A DNA stretch of 64,000 nucleotides, taken from positions 14,129 to 78,128 of the forward strand of contig NZ_JAYGIG010000121.1 of the NCBI RefSeq assembly GCF_034932105.1, read 5' to 3'. This DNA is from Leptothoe sp034932105 (GTDB taxonomy: Bacteria; Cyanobacteriota; Cyanobacteriia; Phormidesmidales; Phormidesmidaceae). The notes under the pieces were generated by a model. It searched no databases and was not told the DNA's origin. It saw nothing but the letters and a program-made list of their open reading frames with translations. Below are positions 17,735-27,307 of the stretch, one piece after another. The translations under genes were made by a program, and so were the position numbers. How positions within the stretch are numbered: the stretch's first letter is position 1; every line of letters starts with the position of its first letter.

Positions 17735-18229
17735 ATGCGCAAACGAATCCTAGGATTGGATCCTGGTTTAGCGATTCTAGGTTTCGGCATTCTGGAATAC
17801 GATCCAGCCACCAGTCGAGATCTAAATCCGGATCTCGAAGTGGTGGATTTTGGCGTTATTCAAACCCCGGCAGGGACGGAGATGGGCTCTCGGCTATGTA
17901 CGCTCTATGAGGATCTGAACAGTGTCATTGAAACCTACCGGCCTGATTCTGTTTCTATCGAAAAGTTGTTCTTTTACCGCATGGGCAACACAATTTTAGT
18001 GGCCCAGGCTAGGGGGGTGGTCATGTTAGTGCTGGCCCAGCATAAACTACCCTTTGTAGAATTTACCCCAGCTCAAATTAAACAAGCCCTTACGGGGTAT
18101 GGTAACGCTGATAAAAAAGATGTCCAGGAAGCGGTGCAACGGGAGTTAAAGCTAGAGAAGCTTCCTCGGCCGGATGATGCTGCTGATGCTCTAGCCGTGG
18201 CCATGACTGGCTGGTTTAGATTGGATTAG
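17735..18229 (+). CDS. ruvC: Holliday junction resolvase RuvC
   Basis: A 164-residue endonuclease that resolves Holliday junctions with RuvAB. The acidic active site is visible: D9 in GLDPGL, glutamate in SIEKLFF, and the pair in DDAADALAVA near the C-terminus. The ATG directly abuts the chlI stop (TAAATG), indicating translational coupling. The pairing of a chlorophyll gene with a repair gene is a neighbourhood effect, not evidence for a shared pathway. Confidence 0.93.
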   Translation: MRKRILGLDPGLAILGFGILEYDPATSRDLNPDLEVVDFGVIQTPAGTEMGSRLCTLYEDLNSVIETYRPDSVSIEKLFFYRMGNTILVAQARGVVMLVLAQHKLPFVEFTPAQIKQALTGYGNADKKDVQEAVQRELKLEKLPRPDDAADALAVAMTGWFRLD

Positions 18230-18674
18230 GCTGAATGGGCTAAATGTGGGTTTAATTTATGGGTTGAGGCAGCTATGCAATATCTGGAGCAGTTCTTTAT
18301 CTAGGTAAGGTTTGGTTAGGTAGACTGAGGCTCCTAGTTGTTTTGCTAATAGCCGGTAGCGTCCACTATTGTGGTAGGTCAACATAGGGTAAAGCGAGTC
18401 CCCTGACCCGGTTATGGATTGGTTATGTTGACGGTTGCTGACAAATGTTTAGCCTGCATTTAGGCCAGCTTCTCAGGAAACCCTTAAGAGCTATAGGATT
18501 CCTACGACTTCAAGGGCGATGAAGCCCGTAGGAGCCCTATGACCCTTGGTTTTTACTTGAAAACAGGTTGTTTGTTACAGTTGTTTTTGACCTTTTAAAG
18601 GTTGTTGTAACACTTGTTGGTGGATGTGCCTAAAGGTTCTACGGCCTGCTTCACGGGAACCTCTCGCTTGGTTC
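18230..18674. other. intergenic region between ruvC and argG 3' ends
   Basis: The gap between two convergent genes. The hairpin cctacgacttcaagggc...gcccgtagg at 18501-18532 shares its core with hairpins at 10595 and 21215 and may act as a terminator or be an interspersed repeat. No gene is supported. Confidence 0.45.
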
Positions 18675-19883
18675 CTATGATAATTGGCGAGTCTTGTCAG
18701 ACCACAGGCGGATAGGTAAACCCCAGATATGGATAAAGCCTTCGGCAGCCTTGTGGTCAAACTTGTCGTCTGCGCCGTAGGTGGCTAGTTCCTCGTTATA
18801 GAGAGCATTGACGGATTTGCGACCGACAATGGTGGCGTTGCCCTTGAACAGTTTGATGCGGATGGTACCGGATACCCGTTCTTGGGTCTGTTCGATGAAG
18901 GCATCGAGGGCGGCTTTGAGAGGACTAAACCAGAGGCCGTTGTAGACTAGCTCGCTATAGGTTTGTTCGATGCCCCGTTTGTATTGGGTGACGTGGGCAT
19001 TGAGGGTGAGACTTTCGAGATCGCGGTGGGCGGCGATTAGCACCAACAGGGCAGGGGTTTCGTAAATCTCACGAGACTTGATGCCGACCACTCGGTTTTC
19101 GACCATATCGAGGCGACCAATGCCGTGGTTGCCTGCTAGGGCATTGAGCTGGGTAATCAGTTCAACGGGGCTTAGGGGGGTGCCATTGATGCTGGTGGGG
19201 CTGCCTTGCTCAAAGTCGATTTCTATGTACTCAGGCTGATCCGGTGTGTCGGCTATGGCTTTGGTCAAGGCGTAGACTTCTTCGGGGGGTTCAGTCCAGG
19301 GGTTTTCGAGAATGCTGGCTTCGACGCTGCGGCCTAGCAGGTTGCGGTCGATGCTGTAGGGGGAGGATTTTTTCACTGGGAAGGTGAGGCCGAACTGTTC
19401 GCCGTAGGCGATGGCTTCTTCCCGGCTCATGCCCCATTCCCGGGCGGGGGCGAGGACCTTGAGGCTGGGGTTAAGACCTGCGATCGCAACATCAAACCGC
19501 ACTTGGTCATTACCCTTGCCCGTACAGCCATGGGCCACCGCATCGGCGCCATACTTTTCCGCCGCCGCCACCAGTGCTTTAGCAATCAACGGACGGGCTA
19601 GAGCCGTGGACAGGGGATAGCGACCTTCGTACATCGCATTGGCCTTGATTGCAGGAAAAGCGTAGTCCGTGATGAAGGTTTCTGTCATATCCACCACCAG
19701 CGACTCCATTACTCCCGCATCGAGCGCTTTTTTCTGGATGGGGCCGAGTTCTTCACCTTGGCCTAGATCCGCCGCCAGTGTGATTACCTCTTTGACGCCA
19801 AATTCATTTTTTAAGTACGGTATGCATACAGTCGTATCCACACCACCCGAATAGGCAAGTACAACCCGTTCAGCCCGACCCAT
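18675..19883 (-). CDS. argG: argininosuccinate synthase
   Basis: A 402-residue enzyme of arginine synthesis that joins citrulline and aspartate using ATP. The N-terminal PP-loop AYSGGVDTT (residues 9-17) and the typical motifs HGCTGKGNDQVRFD and EYIEIDFEQG are present. The length is as expected. It is a single gene, with the promoter in the 19884-19957 gap. The identification is secure. Confidence 0.96.
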   Translation of the reverse strand: MGRAERVVLAYSGGVDTTVCIPYLKNEFGVKEVITLAADLGQGEELGPIQKKALDAGVMESLVVDMTETFITDYAFPAIKANAMYEGRYPLSTALARPLIAKALVAAAEKYGADAVAHGCTGKGNDQVRFDVAIAGLNPSLKVLAPAREWGMSREEAIAYGEQFGLTFPVKKSSPYSIDRNLLGRSVEASILENPWTEPPEEVYALTKAIADTPDQPEYIEIDFEQGSPTSINGTPLSPVELITQLNALAGNHGIGRLDMVENRVVGIKSREIYETPALLVLIAAHRDLESLTLNAHVTQYKRGIEQTYSELVYNGLWFSPLKAALDAFIEQTQERVSGTIRIKLFKGNATIVGRKSVNALYNEELATYGADDKFDHKAAEGFIHIWGLPIRLWSDKTRQLS

Positions 19884-20008
19884 AAATTTACTCCCGATGA
19901 GATTACAAACCTATATAGTACGGCAGTGGTTCAAGGGCAACACAACTCCTCCTAAGATTGTTTAGTGATCCCGCTATCATGGAGGGCATTCCCCTTAATC
20001 GCCGATCC

Positions 20009-20935
20009 ATGTTTTTCAGCGTTGTTATTCCGACTTACAACCGCAAACCCATTTTAGAGAAATGCCTGCGAGCCATGGAAAAGCAGGTGTTTCGGGCCGA
20101 TACCCAGATTCAAAACTATGAAATTGTGGTGGTGGATGATGGTTCCACCGATGGCACGGTGGCATGGTTGAATGCGGAACATTTTCCCCACGTCAAGCTA
20201 TATGAGCAGCACCATAAGGGGGCGGCTGTTGCCCGCAACCTCGGCGTGGAGAGGGCGGCAGGGGACACGATTATTTTTATCGATAGCGATTTGGTGGTTC
20301 TAGAGGGTTTTCTGCAATACCATGCCGATGCCCTGACAAAGTACAGCTCTGACCACGGTAACGATCGTGTCTTTACCTATGGACGGGTGGTGAATACCTG
20401 CAATTTTGAGCAGCCCACTGCAGAGCGATTTAAGGTGACGGATTATTCCCAGGCGTTTTTTGCTACTGGGAATGTTGCGATCGCAAAACACTGGCTCACG
20501 GAAGCAGGCCTATTTGACGTGCAATTTACCCAGTATGGCTGGGAGGATCTAGAACTCGGCGTACGCCTGAAAAACCTTGGCCTGAGGCTAATCAAATGCC
20601 CAGAGGCCGTTGGTTACCACTGGCATCCCCCCTTTAGCCTCGACGATCTACCCCGGTTGATAGACGTCGAAGTCCAGCGAGCCCGCATGGGGGTAGTCTT
20701 CTATCAAAAACATCCCACCCTAGATGTGCGCATGATGATCCAAATGACCTGGATACACCGTGCCCTGTGGGGGCTACTATCCCTGGGCGGTTTGCTCAAT
20801 GAACGCACCCTGAAACCCCTGTTACAGTGGCTGATTGATCAGGGACGCCCCCAACTATCCCTAGAGATAGCCCGCATTTTTCTCAACTGGTACAACGTCA
20901 ATGCCGTGTATGCCGCCTATCGGGAACAGGCCTAG
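20009..20935 (+). CDS. family 2 glycosyltransferase
   Basis: A 308-residue GT-A fold glycosyltransferase. It begins with SVVIPTYNRKPILEKCL, then VVDDGSTDGT, and has the DxD metal/nucleotide motif in FIDSDLVV. It ends with a predicted acceptor-binding region (YGWEDLELGVRL contains the ED catalytic-base motif). It would transfer a sugar from a nucleotide donor to a glycan or lipid; the substrate is unknown. The start at 20009 is chosen because homologs begin at this point; frames from 19958 (TTG) or 19979 (ATG) are possible. Confidence 0.85.
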   Translation: MFFSVVIPTYNRKPILEKCLRAMEKQVFRADTQIQNYEIVVVDDGSTDGTVAWLNAEHFPHVKLYEQHHKGAAVARNLGVERAAGDTIIFIDSDLVVLEGFLQYHADALTKYSSDHGNDRVFTYGRVVNTCNFEQPTAERFKVTDYSQAFFATGNVAIAKHWLTEAGLFDVQFTQYGWEDLELGVRLKNLGLRLIKCPEAVGYHWHPPFSLDDLPRLIDVEVQRARMGVVFYQKHPTLDVRMMIQMTWIHRALWGLLSLGGLLNERTLKPLLQWLIDQGRPQLSLEIARIFLNWYNVNAVYAAYREQA

Positions 20936-21504
20936 GTGTTTGCTCGAAAAAGCGATACCGATTGAAGTCCCCCCTGCTATGACAGTAGTTCTATTGTCCC
21001 AACTAGGCCTAATGGGGTTTCCCAATTCTGGTGGGGCAAGCTTTAAAGCCCCAGAATATAGGCCCAAGGGGCATTCAAGAAAGGGGGGTGGGGGCCTGGA
21101 TAACTGATATTTTCATTTACTGGAAATGTTCTAGGCCGCGTTTACCAACCGGATTGATCCATCCGTTGTACCCCTGAGGGTGAAGCGGTCGCCCTTGAAC
21201 AGGGCTATATTCAACGTAGAATCTCAGCCCTTGGGCTGATTCCTACGTAATTTACCTAAGGCTTAACCCTGGGTCCACCCACAATATCCGTCATAAGACG
21301 GATGGCAACTTGGGAAAACCATTGCTATACCCAGTACTTGTACCAAGCAGATGCTACGGATTTAATTTAATTTTTAATTTCAGCTTTTTTGAGAAATTTG
21401 GTACCTATCACTACACCAGTTCCCTAATACAGTCGCTAGCTTGATATGAAATAAAACGATAAAAAATCCAAAACCCACCACACCTATCCCTCAAGATTCG
21501 TGCC
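20936..21504. other. intergenic region with an imperfect hairpin
   Basis: No gene is supported in these 569 bases. A hairpin at 21215-21247 (cgtagaatctcagccc with gggctgattcctacg) belongs to the same cctacg-type set as 18501 and 10595. The last 150 bp are A+T-rich and probably carry the promoter of the next gene. Confidence 0.45.
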
Positions 21505-22092
21505 ATGCAATCTGATAACGTCCAACTCTTTCGCATGTTAATTGAAGCCGGTGCCCAGCCCGGTGAGGATTTTTCCTATGACCTGAGTCAAGGTACCTGC
21601 CACATTAACGAGCGCGGATTTATCCTGCTGCAACAAGCATTTCCCCACATTGACTGGCATGAAATCTCCAGTGTGATTGAGCGGGATTTAGACGGCCCTG
21701 TACAAAGCCTAAATCAGCAGTTGGGCGTGAATTTTGCGGCAGCGGTGATCCAGCGTCTGCAGGAACGCCTCCTGCAGCTACCCACCAATGAAGCCACCTG
21801 GTACGTCCACCAGATCTTAGGCGGTGTAGAGCAGCGTACCGGGATTCCCATCTATCAGTTGATTCAGCGGGAGCTACCGCCGGATACTTGTGGGCACTTG
21901 GATCAGCTGCTCAAGCTCACCCCCATGACTCCTTGCCATATCTGGATCGAAGATTTAGTCATGGCCGCCGGGGGCTCTAGCCATGATATTGAATATGAGG
22001 GTGAGGAAGTGTTGCTCAGTGAAACCGGCATCGAACTCCTGGCCGCAGTTTGGACCGGGGAGTTAGAAATTCAGGACGACCTAGCGGCCTAA
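21505..22092 (+). CDS. conserved hypothetical protein
   Basis: A 195-residue soluble acidic protein with mixed helical segments (LLQQAFPHIDWHEISSVIE; LNQQLGVNFAAAVIQRLQE). No motif with catalytic residues, signal peptide or membrane segment was found. I do not recognise the family. The clean start (ATG with A+T-rich upstream DNA), length and codon use support a real gene. Confidence 0.65.
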   Translation: MQSDNVQLFRMLIEAGAQPGEDFSYDLSQGTCHINERGFILLQQAFPHIDWHEISSVIERDLDGPVQSLNQQLGVNFAAAVIQRLQERLLQLPTNEATWYVHQILGGVEQRTGIPIYQLIQRELPPDTCGHLDQLLKLTPMTPCHIWIEDLVMAAGGSSHDIEYEGEEVLLSETGIELLAAVWTGELEIQDDLAA

Positions 22093-22112
22093 TGACGACC
22101 GTTAGGGTTGAC

Positions 22113-22658
22113 TCAAAAAGCGCATCCTGTGGGCAGAGGTGCAACAGTTTCTAAACTGGGCAAAGAATCCATCACGAATTCAAAGCCGCCATCGACAGAT
22201 CCCCCCAGGACCTGACCGCCATAATGACTCTGGATGCCGCCCATGTGGGCTCTAATAATTACGGGCTGTTCGGGGCTAATGGGCACGGGGCCACCGCTGC
22301 GGGTGAACGGTTGTTCATTGACGTGGCTATGGGCCAAAATGCGGCGATATAGCAATTTACCTGTTGCGACATCGGCCACTTCCCACCAGTCAGCATATTG
22401 TTCACAGCCGGTGTCAGCACTGCTAATGGTCACGGCAAAGGTGTAGTTGCCGGCTTCGCCAGTCACGGCCACCGACACTAGGTCGGCTACGGGGAGTCCG
22501 GAGGCATCGGTGGGATTGGTTACAAGGGAATCGACCACGGGTTCAGTGACAGTGTCGGGCACGGGTGTAGGGGGGGATGTGGTGCTCACTGTCTCTGGAT
22601 CTGCCACACAGGCCATCGTCGTGAGCACCAAAAGTAAGTATAGAATTCTTCTATGCAT
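22113..22658 (-). CDS. small lipoprotein
   Basis: A 181-residue protein with a short signal sequence and lipobox LTTMAC (cysteine near residue 17), then a Thr/Pro/Val-rich linker (residues 20-50) and a globular beta-rich domain (residues 60-181) with one further cysteine pair. It is probably anchored to the outer leaflet of the inner membrane or to the outer membrane. The function is not recognised. It lies 33 bp downstream of map on the same strand and could be cotranscribed with it. Confidence 0.66.
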   Translation of the reverse strand: MHRRILYLLLVLTTMACVADPETVSTTSPPTPVPDTVTEPVVDSLVTNPTDASGLPVADLVSVAVTGEAGNYTFAVTISSADTGCEQYADWWEVADVATGKLLYRRILAHSHVNEQPFTRSGGPVPISPEQPVIIRAHMGGIQSHYGGQVLGGSVDGGFEFVMDSLPSLETVAPLPTGCAF

Positions 22659-22691
22659 TAGTTTCAGGGGCTGGCCTGGGGGCAGCCCAGC

Positions 22692-23495
22692 TTAAACGGT
22701 TGCTGCCACGGGGGCCTTAGTTAAAATATCAACACCCTCTTTGGTCACGACTACGGTGTGTTCGAACTGAGCTGTGAGGGCACGATCCTTGGTAATGGCA
22801 GTCCAGCCGTCGGCTAGCAGCTCTACCTCGTAGGTGCCCACATTGATCATGGGTTCGATGGTAAACACCATGCCCGGGGAAAACTTTTTACCTTTGCCAG
22901 CGGTTCCATAGTGGGGAATTTGAGGCTCGGTGTGGAAGATGCGATGGACACCGTGGCCAACAAAGTCGCGCACGACGGAAAATCCTTCCCCTTCGGCATA
23001 GGCTTGGATAGCGGCACCGATGTCGCCAATGCGGGCACCGGGTTTAACGGCCTGAATCCCCCGGTACATGCTTTCTTGGGTAACTTCTACCAGTCGTCGG
23101 GCCTGGGGGGAGACATCTCCGACTAGGAATGTCCGTGAGGTGTCTCCGTGGTAGCCATTTAAAATCGGTGTGACATCGACGTTGATGATGTCACCGTCCC
23201 GTAAAATTTGCTTGGCATCAGGAATGCCGTGGCACACCACCTCATTGACGCTGGTGCAGATCGATTTTGGAAATGGGTCTACGCCTTCGCCGCCTGGATA
23301 GCCCAGGGGCGCACTCTTCGCGCCATGGGCCTGGGTCCAGCGCTCGGCTTCGTCGTTGAGTTCTAGGGTACTAACACCGGGTTGAACCATGGGCTCTAGG
23401 TGGTCTAATAAACGCGCCGCTAGCTGACAGGCACTGCGCATTTGTTCAATTTCCCGCTTGGAGAGCCGAATGATTCCTTTAAATGGAGCGTCCAC
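22692..23495 (-). CDS. map: type I methionine aminopeptidase
   Basis: A 267-residue enzyme that removes the initiator methionine from new proteins. The metal ligands are in DVTPILNGYHGDTSRTF (two aspartates), GHGVHRIFHTEPQ (histidine), FTIEPMIN and QFEHTVVV (two glutamates). The start codon is GTG at 23495. The length matches a plain type Ia enzyme, without the N-terminal zinc finger extension. The identification is secure. Confidence 0.95.
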   Translation of the reverse strand: MDAPFKGIIRLSKREIEQMRSACQLAARLLDHLEPMVQPGVSTLELNDEAERWTQAHGAKSAPLGYPGGEGVDPFPKSICTSVNEVVCHGIPDAKQILRDGDIINVDVTPILNGYHGDTSRTFLVGDVSPQARRLVEVTQESMYRGIQAVKPGARIGDIGAAIQAYAEGEGFSVVRDFVGHGVHRIFHTEPQIPHYGTAGKGKKFSPGMVFTIEPMINVGTYEVELLADGWTAITKDRALTAQFEHTVVVTKEGVDILTKAPVAATV

Positions 23496-23694
23496 GGTGT
23501 TTCTAGTGATTAATAATCGTTCAGGGAGGGGGCCTATCTAGGGATAGGGGACTGCCTATCCCACTCTAACGCTATTGCTATCCTCTAGCAGCCAGATAAT
23601 AGAAAATTGATCGAAATGGGGTCAGGGATTGCCTATCCGTATATCGGTTTAGATGTGATACAACGTGGTCAAAGATATTTAGTGGTGAAAGGGA

Positions 23695-24015
23695 ATGCAA
23701 GGTTGGGCATTGTGTATGGTTTGTCTGTACGTGTCCCTGGGTTTGTTTAACTGGGTGACGGGGCTCCATTGGCTTGGGGAATTTTCGCTGCCGCTCTCAA
23801 TTTTTGCTGGCCTGGGACTTGCGATCGCAAGCAATTCCCCCCCCGCCACCATCTCCGCTGCTTCTACCACACGCAATACTCCAGAGGCATCAGCTCCCCC
23901 CACCGAGCCCAAAGATATCATCGGCGGCCAGTCCACCCCACCAGCGTCAGCCCCTAAAACAGTCCCAGAACCCTCCATTTCCTTCACCATTCATAAAACT
24001 GTCCGTCCCCAGTAA
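23695..24015 (+). CDS. small membrane protein with Pro/Ser-rich tail
   Basis: A 106-residue protein. The first 46 residues contain one or two membrane spans (WALCMVCLYVSLGLF and LPLSIFAGLGLAIA). The remainder is a low-complexity Ser/Pro/Thr-rich tail that is probably extracytoplasmic or disordered. A purine-rich stretch (gaaaggga) precedes the ATG as a plausible ribosome-binding site. The family is unknown. It converges on the SDR gene, ending 23 bp from that gene's stop. Confidence 0.55.
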   Translation: MQGWALCMVCLYVSLGLFNWVTGLHWLGEFSLPLSIFAGLGLAIASNSPPATISAASTTRNTPEASAPPTEPKDIIGGQSTPPASAPKTVPEPSISFTIHKTVRPQ

Positions 24016-24037
24016 CCTTTCCCCCTGCCTGGCTCCC

Positions 24038-24826
24038 TCACTTCCCCTCTGGCGCTTGCAACCGTCCCACCGCATTCGTGACGGTACGCCGGGGCATGAT
24101 GCGATTAGTAAACACCAGCAGCCGGTTCAAGACACCATGGACGGCTACGACCTGATTGCGTTCTAGGGCATCGTAGCCAAACTGTGCTACAGCAGCGGCA
24201 TCAGGCAGTTTGAGTTGCTTAAAAAACTCCACTTCGCCCAGTTTAGCCCGAGCCTGAAAATCTGTTCCTCTGGTTGGTCCTGGGCACAGTACCGTCGCCG
24301 TAATGCCTGTGCCATCAACTTCGTGGGCCAGGGCTTCTGTAAACGACATCACATAGGCTTTACTGGCATAGTAGGCTGCCATAAAGGGCCCTGGCTGAAA
24401 GGCAGCGGTTGAAGCCACATTGAGCACTTTGCCAGATCCCCGCTCCAGCATCGGCGGCAAAAATAGTCGGGTCAGGTGGGTCAGGGTAACCATGTTGAGC
24501 TGTAGCAGGGCACTGTGTTTGTCCCAGTCACACTCAGCCAAGGGACCATAATCCCCAAAGCCAGCATTGTTAACTAACACATCCACCGTTAGCCCCTGCT
24601 GTTGCACCTGTTCAAATAGGGCCAAGGGGGATGCAGGCTGACTGAGGTCGTAGCTAAAGATATGGACCTGTCCAGGGTGGGACTGGGTCAGTTCAGATTG
24701 AATTTGCTGGAGTTTATCGGTGCTGCGGGCGACCAAAATCAGGTCATATGCATGGGTGGCAAAAACCTTAGCCAGTTCGTACCCAATGCCGCCGGAGGCC
24801 CCTGTAATTAATGCTGTTTTCGCCAT
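24038..24826 (-). CDS. short-chain dehydrogenase/reductase
   Basis: A 262-residue classical SDR. The cofactor-binding motif TGASGGIG is at residues 8-15, NNAGFGDYG in the middle, and the catalytic tyrosine and lysine are in YYASK near residue 150. It is probably NADP-dependent, as an arginine follows in LVARS. The substrate is not predictable; DltE-like and fatty-acid-related SDRs look similar. It is a single gene. The region upstream towards hsp20 carries a 15-bp direct repeat. Confidence 0.85.
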   Translation of the reverse strand: MAKTALITGASGGIGYELAKVFATHAYDLILVARSTDKLQQIQSELTQSHPGQVHIFSYDLSQPASPLALFEQVQQQGLTVDVLVNNAGFGDYGPLAECDWDKHSALLQLNMVTLTHLTRLFLPPMLERGSGKVLNVASTAAFQPGPFMAAYYASKAYVMSFTEALAHEVDGTGITATVLCPGPTRGTDFQARAKLGEVEFFKQLKLPDAAAVAQFGYDALERNQVVAVHGVLNRLLVFTNRIMPRRTVTNAVGRLQAPEGK

Positions 24827-24909
24827 GCTGTTTTCGCCAGAATTTTTTATTGATCGCTCAATGTCAGCTCTACCTTATCCCTAGAGTACGGCCAACCGAT
24901 CCAACCATG

Positions 24910-24999
24910 AGGGTTCTCTCCCCTAGGTTTCATCACCACCGACGGGATGGCCTGGTTGACCTTCGGCAAGCCCTAATATTCGGTAGGGTTCTCTCCCCT
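24910..24999. repeat. 15-bp direct repeat upstream of hsp20
   Basis: The sequence agggttctctcccct occurs at 24910-24924 and again at 24985-24999, 75 bp apart, in the gap before the small heat-shock gene. It could be a regulatory site pair or a local duplication. No known heat-shock operator is recognised here. Confidence 0.35.
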
Positions 25000-25119
25000 G
25001 GGTGGAGCCAGACCCTTACGGCATCATGGTGACTGTAAGGCAAACCAAGAGATTCAGCAGACAGGAAACAGTCTCTTCATTGCCACTAAAACACAATCGT
25101 GAACTAAGGAAACAACAAC

Positions 25120-25551
25120 ATGCTCGTACGTTACTGGCAGCCGTTTCAAGAAATCGAAACCATTAAACAACAGCTGGATACCATTTTTGAGGATCTCACC
25201 CCCACCACAGCGAATTGGATACCTGCAGTGGATCTGATTGATGCAGGTGATAACTACGTTTTAGAAGTGGTTCTACCGGGGCTTAAGGCGGATGATATTA
25301 ATATCGAAGCCAGCCGCAAGAGTATTACCCTCTCCGGTGAGCGGACCGCTGCTGAGGTCAGTGAGGATAAAACCGTTCTACGGCGTGAGCGCCGCTATGG
25401 CAGCTTCCGTCGGGTGGTGAACCTACCCGTGGCGGTTGACCATGAGCAAGTGAGTGCTGACTACAGCAACGGTATTCTCACCATCCACGTGCCCAAGTCC
25501 GCTGAGGTGCTGAATCAGGTGGTGAAGGTCAATGTGGCTCCCGCTGCATAA
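25120..25551 (+). CDS. small heat-shock protein, Hsp20/alpha-crystallin
   Basis: A 143-residue chaperone with a full alpha-crystallin domain (residues 38-132: DLIDAGDNYVLEVVLPGL, then ERRYGSFRRVVNLP, ending in NGILTIHVPKS). It keeps unfolded proteins from aggregating and would act in the cytoplasm or at thylakoids. It belongs to the cyanobacterial Hsp17 type by size. No CIRCE element is visible upstream. A strong terminator follows, so it is probably transcribed alone. Confidence 0.92.
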   Translation: MLVRYWQPFQEIETIKQQLDTIFEDLTPTTANWIPAVDLIDAGDNYVLEVVLPGLKADDINIEASRKSITLSGERTAAEVSEDKTVLRRERRYGSFRRVVNLPVAVDHEQVSADYSNGILTIHVPKSAEVLNQVVKVNVAPAA

Positions 25552-25653
25552 GACTGGATGGGTGGTGAGATGGGATGAGTGGGGAATACCTGATTCCCCT
25601 CACCACCGATAAATTTTTTTGACTCTCCTCTAATTCTCTTAGTTTGGTCTATG

Positions 25654-25681
25654 GCGGCAGGTTTATTCTGCCGCTTTTTTT
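25654..25681 (+). terminator. Rho-independent terminator of hsp20
   Basis: A 7-bp G+C-rich stem gcggcag / ctgccgc with a 7-nt loop is followed by a run of Ts from 25675. It lies about 100 bp after the hsp20 stop. Confidence 0.8.
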
Positions 25682-25851
25682 GTTTTTTAAAATAACGATC
25701 GGACCATGGCCTGGGTGAATCGGGGTATCCGCTAGGGGGTGCCTTTAGGAGGTACTTCATCAGAACCTGGATGACTGTCCGTTGGTGGCTGTTGCCGTTT
25801 AAGCTGGGTATTGCATACAACATAAGAAACCCAGTTAGTAAATCAACGGTT

Positions 25852-27303
25852 ATGAGCAATCCAGATCTGACCGATAGCTATGTTAACCCCAACCGAGCTA
25901 TTCCCAAAATCGGCCTATTTACCATGCTGCGTCTGGGGGTGTTCAACATGGGCCTCGGTATCATGTCGCTTCTCACCCTGGGGGTGCTGAATCGCGTCAT
26001 GATTGATGAGCTGAAGGTGCCCGCATTGATTGCTGCGGGTGCGATCTCAGTGCATCAGTTCATGGCCCCGGCCCGGGTGTGGATCGGTCAGATGTCAGAT
26101 GCCAAACCGCTTCTAGGCTATCATCGCAGCGGTTACATTTGGCTCGGCATTGTCTCCATGGCGGTTATGGCCTTTACCGCTGTGCAGGTCATTTGGCAGA
26201 TTGGCAGCCGAGTGGAAGCAGTGGGCTGGAGCAGTGATCTATATCCTTGGGTCGGGTTACTCGCCTTTATATTTGCCCTTTATGGTTTGGCCTTATCCTC
26301 CACCTCCACACCGTTTACAGCGCTCCTGGTGGATGTGTCGGATGAAGAAACTCAGTCTAAGCTGGTGGGCATTGGCTGGGGCATGTTGATGGTGGGCATC
26401 ATTTCCGGGGTGATTATTACCTCCATTGTCCTCAAGTCCCTGGGGGATAGCCCCACCCTGGATCAGCTGCGCAGTTCCATTAATCGACTGTTTATCATTG
26501 CCCCGTCCATTGTGTGTGGGATCACCATTCTCAGCACCTTTGGCATTGAGAAAAAGTATTCACGATTGCAGCAAAGGACGCGTCAACGAGACGATCAGAT
26601 CACCTTTAGAACGGCATTGAAAGTCTTGACTGCTAGCCGTCAGACAGGGTTATTCTTTATCTTTTTATTAGTTCTGAGCCTCAGCCTGTTTATGCAGGAT
26701 GCGGTGTTAGAGCCCTACGGTGGCCAGATTTTTGGCATGGCTATTACTGAAACCACTAAGCTCAATGCTTACTTTGGCATGGGCACCTTATTTGGCATTG
26801 TTGCCACGGGCTTTTGGCTAGCTCCGCGACTGGGTAAAAAGCGCACCATTAAACTGGGCTGTCTGTGGGCCGCCGCCTGCCTGATCTTACTCATTGTTGT
26901 TGGCACAACCGGGGATCCCAACCATTTAATGGTGGGGGTGGGCCTATTTGGTTTGGCATCGGGGGTCCTCACCACTGGCTCTATCTTGCTCATGTTGGAT
27001 CTCACCGTAGCGGAAGTGGCGGGTACCTTTATTGGCGCGTGGGGACTGGCCCAGGCCATGGCCCGGGGCACGGCAACGTTGCTGGGGGGAAGCTTATTGT
27101 CCTTGGGCAAAAGCATTATGGAAACCATGGCTGGTGGTCCCGTGCCTGAATCGCAGCTATTGCCTGCCTATGGTTTGGTGTTTGGTACCCAGGCAGTCGG
27201 TATGCTGGTGGCGGTGGCGATTGTGAGTCGGGTGAATATTCGAGAGTTTCAGACGACAGCCCAGGATGCGATCGCAACCGCCCTAGAAAGTGACATGGAT
27301 TAA
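25852..27303 (+). CDS. PucC/BCD-family MFS-type membrane carrier
   Basis: A 483-residue protein with about 12 hydrophobic spans, of the BCD (PucC/LhaA) branch of the major facilitator superfamily. The N-terminal LGVFNMGLGIMSLLTLGVLN and the loop GQMSDAKPLLGYHRSGYIW are typical. Relatives are implicated in handling or delivering (bacterio)chlorophyll during antenna or photosystem assembly; a transport substrate is not established. The ATG at 25852 is chosen over a GTG/ATG-rich upstream frame from 25771, which would add a non-homologous extension. The gene is followed 4 bp later by the inositol-monophosphatase-like gene. Confidence 0.88.
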   Translation: MSNPDLTDSYVNPNRAIPKIGLFTMLRLGVFNMGLGIMSLLTLGVLNRVMIDELKVPALIAAGAISVHQFMAPARVWIGQMSDAKPLLGYHRSGYIWLGIVSMAVMAFTAVQVIWQIGSRVEAVGWSSDLYPWVGLLAFIFALYGLALSSTSTPFTALLVDVSDEETQSKLVGIGWGMLMVGIISGVIITSIVLKSLGDSPTLDQLRSSINRLFIIAPSIVCGITILSTFGIEKKYSRLQQRTRQRDDQITFRTALKVLTASRQTGLFFIFLLVLSLSLFMQDAVLEPYGGQIFGMAITETTKLNAYFGMGTLFGIVATGFWLAPRLGKKRTIKLGCLWAAACLILLIVVGTTGDPNHLMVGVGLFGLASGVLTTGSILLMLDLTVAEVAGTFIGAWGLAQAMARGTATLLGGSLLSLGKSIMETMAGGPVPESQLLPAYGLVFGTQAVGMLVAVAIVSRVNIREFQTTAQDAIATALESDMD

Positions 27304-27307
27304 CCCG

